From Cyrtodaria siliqua (lineage: Eukaryota > Mollusca > Bivalvia > Adapedonta > Hiatellidae): a DNA stretch of 64,000 bases. Positions 51,401 through 63,400 of this stretch are shown here, in pieces. The notes under the pieces were generated by a model. The model was not told the origin of the DNA. It did not search any database and saw nothing but the letters and a program-made list of their open reading frames with translations. The stretch spans positions 186,001 to 250,000 of the forward strand of contig JAWPHD010001440.1 of assembly GCA_037043455.1 (NCBI GenBank). Direction: 5' to 3'. Positions within the stretch are counted from its first letter, which is position 1; each line of letters opens with the position of its first letter. Both the position numbers and the translations under genes were made by a program.

Positions 51401-54400
51401 TGGTCCTTGTCGAAAATCGTTTTGATTCGACGTTAAACATGGCTGCCAGTGGCCAGCTTTGTTTACATGGAGTTATATTATGAAAACTTGTAGCGACTAC
51501 TCCTCTGAAACTACTTTACGGATTTTCATAAAACTTCACAGGAATGTTGCTCTTGATGTCTTATTGATCCTAGCAAAATTTCAGGTCGGCCGGAAAATCA
51601 AGATGGCCGCCACGGCTAAAAATAGATTTTCAAAAATCAAGTTTGTAGTCACTACTTTCTGAAATCAAAATCAATCAGTAGAGCTTCAAGGTCATTGACC
51701 TCTTGTTAAAAAATAAGTTTGTAGCGACTACTTCTTGAAAACTATAAGAGATATTGATATGAGACTTTTTCTAAAATGATCAGCATGACATGATAGTTAT
51801 CCGAGTCGAACATTATTTTGATTCGACGTTAAACATGGCTGCCAGTGGCCATCTTTGTTTACATAGAGTTATATATCGAAAACTTGTAGCGACTACTCGT
51901 CTAAAACTACTTGACGGATTTTCATGAAACTTCACAGGAATGTTGCTCTTGATGTCTAATTGATCCTAGCAAAATTTCAGATCGGCCAGAAATTCAAGAT
52001 GGCCGCCACAGCTAAAAATAGATTAAAAAAAAAAAGTTTGTAGTGACTACTTCTTCAAAACTATAAGTGATATTGATATGGGACTTTTTCTAAAATTATC
52101 AGCATGACATGATGGTTATCCGAGTTGAACATTATTTTGATTCAATGTTAAACATGGCTGTCAGCGGCCATCTTTGTTTACATAGAGTTATATAATGAAA
52201 ACTTATAGCGACTACTCCTCTGAAACTACTTGACGGATTTTCATGAAACTTCACAGGAATGTTGCTCTTGATGTCTAATTGATCCTAGCAAAATTTCAGG
52301 TCGGCCGGAAATTCAAGATGGCCGCCACGGCTAAAAATAGATTTTTAAAAAATAAGTTTGTAGCGACTACTTCTTGAAAACTATAAGAGATATTGATATG
52401 AGACTTTTTCTAAAATGATCAGCATGACATGATAGTTATCCGAGTCGAACATTATTTTGATTCGACGTTAAACATGGCTGCCAGTGGCCATCTTTGTTTA
52501 CATAGAGTTATATATCGAAAACTTGTAGCGACTACTCGTCTAAAACTACTTGACGGATTTTCATGAAACTTCACAGGAATGTTGCTCATGATGTCTAATT
52601 GATCCTAGCAAAATTTCAGATCGGCCAGAAATTCAAGATGGCCGCCACAGCTAAAAATAGATTAAAAAAAAAAGAAGTTTGTAGTGACTACTTCTTCAAA
52701 ACTATAAGTGATATTGATATGGGACTTTTTGTAAAATGATCAGCATGACATGATGTTAGTCTTGTCAAAAATTGTTTCGATTCGATGTTAAACATGGCTG
52801 TCAGCGGGCATCTTTGTTTACATAGAGTTATATAATGAAAACTTGTAGCGACTATTCCTCTGAAACTACTCGACGGATTTTCATGAAACTTAACAGGAAT
52901 GTTGCTCTTGATGTGTAATTGATCCTAGCAAAATTTCAGGTCGGCCGGAAATTCAAGATGGCCACCACGGCTAAAAATAATTTTTCAAAAAACAAGTCTT
53001 TAGCGACTACTTCCTGAAATCAAAATCAATCAGTAGAGCTTCAAGGTCATTGACCTCTTGTTTATATCAGCGTGTGATTTTAATCTTCACCCATGTGTAA
53101 GATCGTGCTTTCCAGCACCCATGCAAAACACGGATCACATTCGATATGCAGGAAGTTGCATGTCCACTCAAGGTGATGCAAGCTTTCAGAACACGCTACA
53201 TTGTTAATAATGATATTATTTAATATATATACCGTGTGCCATCATTGTTTGGCAATGGAGGACAAAAACATTTGTCCCCTTACTATCGATTTCTACTCTG
53301 TATTGTGTTGACACGTCTGTATCTCTCCTAGAATGTGTCTGTATCGTGTTGACACGTCTGTATCTCTCCTAGAATGTGTCTGTATCGTGTTGACACATCT
53401 GTATCTCTCCTAGAATGTGTCTGTATTGTGTTGACACGTCTGTATCTCTCCTGTCATGTGTTTGTTTGTGTTGACATGTCTGTATCTCTCCTAGAATGTG
53501 TCTGTATCGTGTTGACATGTCTGTATCTCTTCTAGAGTGTCTGGATCGTGTTGACACGTCTGTATCTCTCCTGTAATGTGTCTGTATCGTGTTGACACGT
53601 CTGTATCTCTCCTAGAATGTGTCTGTATTGTGTTGACACGTTTGTATCTCTCCTAGAATGTGTCTGTATCGTGTTGACATGTCTGTATCTCTCCTGTAAT
53701 GTGTCTGTATCGTATTCTCTCCTAGAATGTGTCTGTATCGTGTTGACACTGTCACTCTGTATCTCTCCTGTAATGTGTCTGTATCATGTTGACACGTCTG
53801 TAGCTCTCCTGTTATGTGTCTGTATCCTGTTGACACGTCTGTAGCTCTCCTAGAATGTGTCTGTATCCTGTTGACACATCTGTATCTCTCCTAGAATGTG
53901 TCTGTACCGTGTTGACACGTCTGTATCTCTCCTAGAATGTGTCTGTATCGTGTTGACATGTCTGTATCTCTCCTGTAATGTGTCTGTATCGTGTTGACAT
54001 GTCTGTATCTCTCCTAGAATGTGTCTGTATCGTGTTGACATGTCTGTATCTCTCCTAGAATGTGTCTGTATCGTGTTGACATGTCTGTATCTCTCCTGTA
54101 ATGTGTCTGTATCGTGTTGACATGTCTGTATCTCTCCTAGAATGTGTCTGTATCGTGTTGACATGTCTGTATCTCTCCTGTAATGTGTCTGTACCGTGTT
54201 GACACGTCTGTATCTCTCCTAGAATGTGTCTGTATCGTGTTGACATGTCTGTATCTCTCCTGTAATGTGTCTGTATCGTGTTGACATGTCTGTATCTCTC
54301 CTAGAATGTGTCTGTATCGTGTTGACACATCTGTATCTCTCCTAGAATGTGTCTGTACCGTGTTGACACGTCTGTATCTCTCCTAGAATGTGTCTGTATC

Positions 54401-57400
54401 GTGTTGACATGTCTGTATCTCTCCTAGAATGTGTCTGTATCGTGTTGACACATCTGTATCTCTCCTAGAATGTTGTCTGTTAGGAAAGATAACACAGGAA
54501 ATTTTCAGTTATGAAATCTTGTTACAGTTTGCCAAGATACTGCACAGAGGTCCAGAAACAAAGAACAACACGTATTGTATGGACTGTCAACATCACACCC
54601 ACATGCAGAGATGCCAGCAGTGTCAGTCCGGCTACTTCCGGTTACCACATATGACACCGGAAGAACCCTGTATGAAGTAAGTGTTATGGTAGAGAAGTTC
54701 ACCTGCCCAAGCGGGGAATCGAAATGAGCACCTTGCTGCATTGCCATAAAAGATAGCTTACACAGCCTGTAGGCTTGCGTTTACACACCAGGCAGTAAAC
54801 GTCTCCTTTTGTGCATGTGTTTACACACCAGGCAGTAAACGTCTCCTTTGTGCATGCGTTTACACACCTGGCAGTAAACGTCTCCTTTGTGCATGTGTTT
54901 ACACACCATGTAGTAAATGTCTCCTATATGCATGTGTTTTGTGAGAATAGATGACTTTTTGGTAAAATGTTTATACTTATTATATCACTCCCTTATTATA
55001 TAGCCCCCCCCCTCCCCCCCCCCCCCCCCCCCCCCCCCAAGGAAGCTTGGGATTGCATTTGGGGTCAAGGTCACATTGTTGCTAAAAATAGAAAAAGTGA
55101 AAAAAATAGAAAATCAGTTTTTGCTCAATAACTTTTGTTAGGAATGAGTTATTGCGATGAAAGTTGTAGGGTAGGCAGCTTATATGAAAAGGAAGCTTGG
55201 GATTGCATTTGGGTCACTGGGGTCAAGATCATGGTCACTGTTACTAAAAATAGGAAAAAGCCTTCCGCTCAATAACTTAAGTAAGGAATGAGATATTGGA
55301 ATGAAACTTGCTGTGTAGGTAGCTTATTTGAAAAGAAAGTTTGGGATTGCATTTGGGGTCAAGGTCACTGTTACTAAAAACAGAAAAACAGTTTCCTCTC
55401 GATAACTTTAGTTGGGAATGAGATATTGGAACGAAACTTTCTGTGTAGATACCTTACTTGTAAATGAAGGTTAGGATTACATTTGGCTCAAGTTCAAGGT
55501 CACTGTTACTAAAAAATGTGTTCGAAAAACCTGGCCTTCATGGAATTTCCATGTTGCTTGTTGATTTGACTATTATACCTCAGCAAAAGGATCATACTCT
55601 CTAACAGAAGACTTCATTATTACATTTCGAGGGTTTAACGCGAAACTATTGTAACTCACTTTTAGAAAATTTTACAGGAGAAGCAAAAAACATCTTGTTT
55701 TCATCATAAATGCATTTAAGAACATTATTCTCTGGCATGTAATAAAGAAATGGTATCCATTTACGATTTGAGAAGAAAAGAAATAATTCATGTAATTTTG
55801 TACGAGATATTTAAGAAATAATGACTTACAATAGTTTCGCGCTAAATATTAGAAGATGTAGATGAAATTTTTCTGGGCGAAACTATTGTAACTAACATTT
55901 TCTAACAGTTATTGATACATTTTTTTTATATTTTTTTTTAAAAACTACATACTTCAATGAAAACTATTGGACAGTATAGCTTTAGGCAGTAAGTTTGTAT
56001 GTTAAAGCCATTCAGTCTGAAGCCAGCTTTAGATCAAAACTGAAAACACATTTGTATAGTCAGTTTCATGAACAATGACTGTGCTCTTGTTAAATACAAA
56101 ATATCTGCAATGATATAAAACAGCATTGATATATATATATATAGGTCTAAATCTTAAGTTCTAGAATCCTGTTTATATTTTGAATGTATATGTTTTATGT
56201 GTGTATATAATTATGTAGTATCATATACATGTACATGTGTAAAATGTTTATTCTTTTTAACTAAATGTGTGTTATGTAATTGTGAAGCGCAATAGAATAT
56301 TTTATAATTTTTGCGCTATATAAATGCCATGTATTTGTATTTGTATTTGTATTTAAGGCTCATTTTGGACAAACCTAAGAATGGTATGCAAACGAAATCC
56401 CTTAAGTTCTTGTTATCTTTATTTTAAGTTTTGTTTCACAATTGAAACATATAGCAGTTATCATTATCTTCCTTTGACATAGTTATTATTAAATCTTTTC
56501 CCTCTTCATTAAGTTATATGAGAACTAATTTGACTTTATAATTTTTTACGCGAAACTATTGTAAGTCAATATTACTTTAAATAACTGATTTTTAAACAAA
56601 CGATACATCGAAAAATGCTGTAGACAATACTTGTTATAAAGATCATTTAAAGGGTCCTCCAAATTGAAATAACTTTCCTTTGTATTACAAAGATAATGAT
56701 TAGCAGTTTCTAAAAATACTTCGGTCAAAATCGTAAACCTATTCGTTCATCGGTAATTCACGAATCCATACGGCACATTTGCCCCTAATACACACCTGTC
56801 ACGGAAACGTAACTGAGGTTTCACGGAAACAGCCGAATGGAAAAACCCTGTTGGCGTCACGCATTACCTATGGTTCGTTAGAAACCAAAATGGCGGACAC
56901 AAACCAAGTAAACAATGCGAGCGAAGTGGACAATCAACATTTTGTGTACCCCATCCACTTTGATTCTGAGCGTATGAAGTATAAATGAAAATAATAAACG
57001 AATAGTACAAATAAACTTATGATATTAGATTTTTCAATGTCTTCATCCTGTGACTGTGTCTCCGTCTGTGGATCTGCAAATCGGAGAATCGGTGAATTGC
57101 GTCAGGTTTCAGCATTGGTTTTAAGTTTTGATACCTACTGTATTTACTCAATGAGTTCGGACACTCATTAATTCCGGACACCTAATTAATTGAAGAAAAT
57201 AATAAAACTAGTGCTCGGACTTATTAAGAAATCAATCTTATTTCAATAGTTTTGATGCTTTTATAAATTCGGACATCGGGAAAAGATGAATTATTCGCCG
57301 AAAATGACAGGTTAAAATTACGATCAACGACTTCTAATTGCTGATTGCATCTCGATAATTACCAACAGAGGCAGCAGAATATACTTCAATGAATTTAATT

Positions 57401-60400
57401 GTAACTTGTTTGATGCAATTAAATAAAAAGTTTTTGATCGTGATTTTTTACTGTTATTAACGAGCCATTTTGAAACAATTACATTATTACTGACCCATGC
57501 TATAATTTTGTGTAATCGGTCAGGCGCGTGTTGAAACAATTGTCTAAACCAGGTAAAACCATTCCAATGTAGGTGTTACGGATTGTTTTGTGTTGTCGCT
57601 GTCGTAGCTAGTGGGCCATTCCATTATCTGGCATTACCAGCAAAAAAATACGGTCTCGCTCACACAGGTAAAGTGCTGTGCGATTTGTTGTCTGTTTGTA
57701 CAGACACATGAATTATTTTTTATTTCATACTATAAGCATGGCATGCTTTGTTTTTTAGCTTCGATTTGAGGAATAACATGATGGTGCAATTAAATGGATA
57801 AAGAACACGACTATTTTATAATTTTAATTTATTTTCTGCAATACCTTGTATGTTTTTATTTTGTAATAAAATAATCAACATGTTTTAAAATTGCATTGTC
57901 TCATTATTCAATAAAGTTCATTGCTACATTTCAAACAAAATATAATAATTTTATATAATAAACTAGATGTCATAATTGTTCATTAGTTCATTGTTTACAC
58001 ATTTTTTATTAGTTCACTGTTGTGGATTGAATCGCATATAGCCCAGTATACTATTACACAGTCAGCATATAACTGCACTTGTGACTAGAACTTGACAGTT
58101 CCACAGATCAAACAGTGTACCGCTCACTCACCGCAAAGTTCAAAGGAATAACCCACTCTACTCGCGTGTAAAGTGTGTCTCGGTGTACTGATTTCACAGG
58201 TTTTACAGTTTGCCCAAGTTGAGTACCGTAATTTTAGACAGTTTATAGAATAGCCGCATAATTACCAATAAGTGATCATTAATGGATGGATTTTCGTAAT
58301 TACCGTAAACAACGAAGGTGAGATTGCCCCGAACATCACAGTTAAAAATTCTTACCGTAGAATGTTAATTTACCGTCCCTCTCAAAATATTCGGACATTG
58401 GCAAATATGAATTAATTTTGGAAAGTTATATTTCCGGACACCAAAAAAAATAATTATGTTATCCCGTCTGAACTGATAGAGTAAATGTAATCTCTTTTTC
58501 GTTTCATAAGAGTAATCAAAATCTTTCTCAGTAAAATGGTCCGAACATACTTGAGAGTGCTCTGAAAAATTCCATTTCACACCGTTTTGCAAAACAAGTT
58601 CAATCCATTTAGTTCGATGACGGCAACATGGAAATGTGTGTAGACTTACACTGCCTTCCTGTTTACTTTTTCTACAAAAGCTTAATGAGCACCTTTTCAC
58701 GATGATGAAGACACGAATACATCAATAATATTCCGGGGTTTAAAACACTCAGGCTATATGAAAAAAATGGACATCCAACAAGAGTAACGGTTTGTTTACA
58801 CATAGATACGCGCCATAATTGATTATGTAAATTAGGTAGTTTGTACGGAAGATGTGATTGGTCGTCCCTTATGACATCATTTTCCGAAGATCGATCGCGC
58901 ACCAGTTTTTTTTGTGTACAGGTAAACTTCATACCTGTAAAACTTGCATTTATCAACGGTTTTTGAGAAAACGGACGATGACATTGACATTCTTTTATAA
59001 TAAGCTTTCATTTAAAATCACTTTATTTTTCAATTCGGAGAACCCTTTAATATAGTAAAGTCACACAATTCAGACAAGATGAAGATAAGAACACTTATAT
59101 GGAGTGCAATATCTTATAATTCCTTTATAAAGCTAAAAAGTGTTTGTAAAAATTACTTATGGCAAGTGGCTATTTTAACAAACACGTTTTTTGTGGTGAT
59201 TAGCTTATTGTAGGGACAATGGATTTTACTGAATAAGTGAACCTCTAGCTTCTTCACCACTGTGTCTCCTCTTTCGGTTTAGGAGGTGGAGGGGTGTGTG
59301 TTGTTTGCAGATGTGCAGATGGTTGGGGGTAGGGGTGTTGGAAGTAAAAACTTTAAAAATTGGACCACATGAGCCTTCCAGTATTATTAAACTTGACTGA
59401 ATAATCCCATATAAAATAGTGTCTTAGTTGCAACTGCACAATTCTGCATATATTATAACTGTGTTAGTTTAAATTGTAAAATGACTTTAACCTGTCCTGG
59501 ATAGAACCATTCACTTAAAGAGGCACACGGCAATCTTGATGTATTTAAAAATATTGCATGTTTTAAATAATTCTTTATAATTATTTCAATAATTCAAAGC
59601 AGTTGTTTTTACATATTATTAATTGTTGATTATATTACACTAAAACTATATTTAAAACCCTAAGACTATATTTAAAACCTATGTCAGAAGAAAGAAGTAG
59701 AATTTGAAATTATATTTCCTTTAATATAATTATATGCAAGCAGGTTTAAAGTTACACTTATACTGGATTCATAATTTAAACTTGATGAATACTTCAAGAT
59801 TGCTATGGGTCCCTTAAATGCAAAGCAATTGTTAAAATATGTACCTTCCTACATGTACATACCTACCCACTTATGAAATCTTGGGCAGAGGAACTGCAAA
59901 CAAACTGTTTATTAAAGGGACACTGTCCGTAAGTAAGCAGATATTGAGCATAACCAAATAACTGTCTGACTTTTATTCAGTGAAATATATACATGAAAAC
60001 ATGAGCATAGACACTAAGAAGTCTGTAGTAATACATTCATGAGTTTGAATAAAAGCTTAAATTATTACTTGTAAATAAAGTAGGACCCACCGTATTTACC
60101 TTTTCTGCGATCACGTGACTTCCATTAGCGCATTAGGTTTTCACCATAGTATTTAGTGCGTAATATGTATAGCCGGCTTAGCTCAGTCGGGAGCTAGGTC
60201 GACCACTTAACGTTCACTATTATTACCGCGAGTGTAATTTTAGTTTGGGCTGCGAGTTCAAACGCCCGAAATGGTTTCTCATTTTTTAGCTCTACTGATC
60301 AGAGATCAGCAGAGCTTATGCCGTGGTGCGGCGTCCGTCGGTCCGTCTGTCCGTCCGTAAACTTTTATTTGTAGCGAAAACTCCTCTGAAACTACTGGAT

Positions 60401-63400
60401 GGATATTCATGAAACTTTACAGAAATGTTGCCCATAAAGTCTAGTTGATCCTAGCAAAAATTCATGTTGATGTGAAATCCAAGATGGCCGCCAAAGCTAA
60501 AAATAGAGTTTTAAAATACAAGTTTGTAGCGACTACTTCTTGAAAACTATAAGTGATATTGATATGGGACTTTTTCTAAAATGATCACCATGACATGATG
60601 TTGATCCTTGTCAAAAATCGTTTTGATTCAACGTTAAACATGGCTGCCAGCGGCCATCTTTGTTTACATAGAGTTATATATTAAAATATTGTAGCGACTA
60701 CTCCTCTGAAACTACTTGACGGATTGTCATGAAACTTTACAGGAATGTTGATCTTGATGTCTAATTGATCCTAGCAAAATTTCAGATCTGCCAGAAATTC
60801 AAGATGGCCGTCACAGCTAAATATAGATTTTTAAAAAAGAAGTTTGTAGCGACTACTTCTTGAAAACTATAAGTGATATTGATATGGGACTTTTTCTAAA
60901 ATGATCAGCATGACATGATGTTGATCCTTGTGGAAAATTATTTTGATTTGACGTTAAACATGGCTGCCAGTGGCCATCTTTGGTTACATAGAGTTATATG
61001 GTAAAAACTTGTAGCGACTACTCCTCTGAAACTACTTGACGGATGTTCATGAAACTTCACAGGAATGTTGCTCTTGATGTCTAGTTGATCCTAGAAAAAT
61101 TTCAGGTCGGCCGGAAATTCAAGATGGCCGCCACAGCTAAAAATAGATTTAAAATAAATAAGTTTGTAGCGACTACTTCTTCAAAACTATAAGAGATATT
61201 GATATGGGACTTTTTCTACAATTATCAGTATGACATGATGTTGGTCCTTGTCGAAAATCGTTTTGATTTGACGTTAAACATGGCTACCAGCGGCCATCTT
61301 TGTTTACGTAGAGTTATATAATGAAAACTTGTAGCGACTACTCCTCTGAAACTACTTGACGGATTTTCATGAAACTTCACAGGAATGTTGCTATTAATGT
61401 CTAATTGATCCTAGCAAAATTTCAGGTCGGCCGGAAATTCAAGATGGCCGCCACGGTTGAAAATAGATTTTCAAAAAACAAGTCTAGCGACTATTTCCTG
61501 AAATCAAAATCAATCAGTAGAGCTTCAAGGTCATTGACCTCTTGTTTTGTACTGCGATTGAATTCCGTCAAACAATCCTGCTTTAATTAGTAAATATTCA
61601 GTAATGTTTGGTGTGTAATGTTTGCGAACATAATTAGTGAGTGTTTTATAAGCTAAAAGTTACGGACAGTGTCCCTTTAAGAAAGAGTTTATATCAGCCC
61701 TGACCTTTGATATTATAAGTATTACTTACTGCTTTATATAATAGATGAAACTATCCTGGCGAAAAAGAATATAAAGTTGTTTTTCATACTTATGTTGTTC
61801 TAAGTCATTTTCGGCTCCAATTTTAATATTTTAGACTATTTCTATTGGCCATGAATCACATGAATCACCTGAACGTGGATACTAAGAACAATCAACATTC
61901 GCAAATCAATGGGAAAACTTGCTCACTTTATTAATACTACTAATCATTTAAAAATCCCAAAACACATAAGGGTAAGTAATATTAATAAAACAGTGTTGTT
62001 TTTCATTGAATTTAGAGAAACAACTTAAATTTCTTCTCAATTACCACAAATTTAAACTCAACAATCATTGTTTGAGAGAGTGATGTATAAAACTTGCTTA
62101 ATATTTTAACATTATTAGCTTTGAAGTATAAAACAATTTGTCTACTTTACAAATAGAAATACTTAAATTGAGTCGCGAAACAAAACATCATTAATTTTAG
62201 CTTATTAGACCCCAGAAAATAGTTATTTACTCCTTGAATTCACAAATGAAAATCTGTAAATAAACCGCACTAAAAGTTTAAAATATTAATCTGTTTCATG
62301 ACTTTTGTACATCCTATCAATACTTCAGAAAAACATACGTGCACATGATGTTTCGGCAATGTTTAAAAAAACTTTTCACAATATATATTTTTACCAGATA
62401 AACAACACAAAATACAACAGTTCATTAACTTCATATCAGTTTGCAAAGCTTGGAAAAAAAGGGGTGGCAGTAATTATTAATTCTTCTGTGGAACCACTGA
62501 TATCCCTAATTCTGTGATTCCAAGTGGAGGCTAAAATGAATAAAAACCAACCTTACATACTTTTATTACCGCGTTTTTAATACAAATAACCTTTAATGTC
62601 CTAACAATGGTATGCAATAAAACTCCTTAAAGTTCTTCAATCTTTAATTTAACTTATATTTCACATAAGAAACATAGAACAGCTATTATTACCTTCATTT
62701 GGAATAATTATTATGTAAATATTGTAAAGTTTAATGAAAATCAAATTTGACTTAATAGTTTCGCGCCAAATTATTTTTGAAAGCAAAACTAGTGTAAATT
62801 ATTATAATCTTAAATAAATATGCAAAAAGAACATGATTTTGTTGGCTATAAACAATCCCTTATATGAAGATTTAATCAAAAACCAATGCAAAAACTATTT
62901 TAAATGATTTAAAGGCGAGTTACAATAGTTTCTTATTAAAAAAAAAGCTGTATGGGATACAATGATACGATACATTTGATTTTTCTCCACCAAATTTTAG
63001 AATCTAGTTCTAATATTTTGTGACATTATAAAGGGTCAGTATCTGATGAGGATTATGTAAAGAAATCATTTTCAGAAAAAAAGTGAGTTACAATATTTTC
63101 GCGTTAAGCCCGCGAAAAATTATGTAAGACAGTCATATTATTTTCCCAATTCTGCGTTTTTCTGCGTATTTAGCACCCACATAACCTTTTAACTATCAGT
63201 TACAAAAATAAAATAAAAACATGGTTAATAATTTATAAAATCTTTGTGACAAATGTTGTTTACCTTTTGGATAATTTATGATAATATCATTTGCATCAAA
63301 TGTGTTCTCCTATCATTAGCAAAGACTGCTAACGTTCTTCCCCCTATAGTAAAAGCGTTGAGCGGTGGTATTTGTTAGCCTTTGGCTTCGATCTAGTTTA

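Larger units (their letters stand above)
59916..61676. mobile_element. TTAA-flanked TIR element carrying a tRNA-like sequence
   Basis: The left end AGGGACACTGTCCGTAA and right end TTACGGACAGTGTCCCT are exact inverted repeats of 17 bp. They are flanked by TTAA at 59912-59915 and 61677-61680, as for piggyBac- or Kolobok-type elements. The interior has a tRNA-like stretch (60171-60275) and copy e of the hairpin family. No transposase, so it is non-autonomous. Confidence 0.82.
55628..63114. mobile_element. Large (~7.5 kb) TIR DNA transposon with THAP remnant and nested insertions
   Basis: The left end CGAGGGTTTAACGCGAAACT (then attgtaactcactttt) is the near-exact inverse of the right end 63074-63114 (aagtgagttacaatattttc, gcgttaagcccgcg). 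The motif cgcgaaactattgtaa recurs subterminally on both sides (55830, 55876, 56549, 62760, 62905). On the minus strand it carries a THAP-type zinc finger (58491-58700). Nested inside are a TIR element (57135-58489) and a TTAA-flanked element (59916-61676) which itself holds copy e. A THAP finger suggests a P/Kolobok-like transposase, but target duplications are unclear and superfamily is left open. Confidence 0.7.

Noticed and set aside
50000..53063. Recurrent aagatggccgccac as translation starts (Kozak-like ATG)
   Set aside because: It is part of the ~300-bp repeat unit of the hairpin-ended element. Following frames are short and end quickly.
60171..60275. Functional tRNA gene
   Set aside because: A-box is good, but the acceptor stem does not close and the length is too great. 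It sits inside a transposon.
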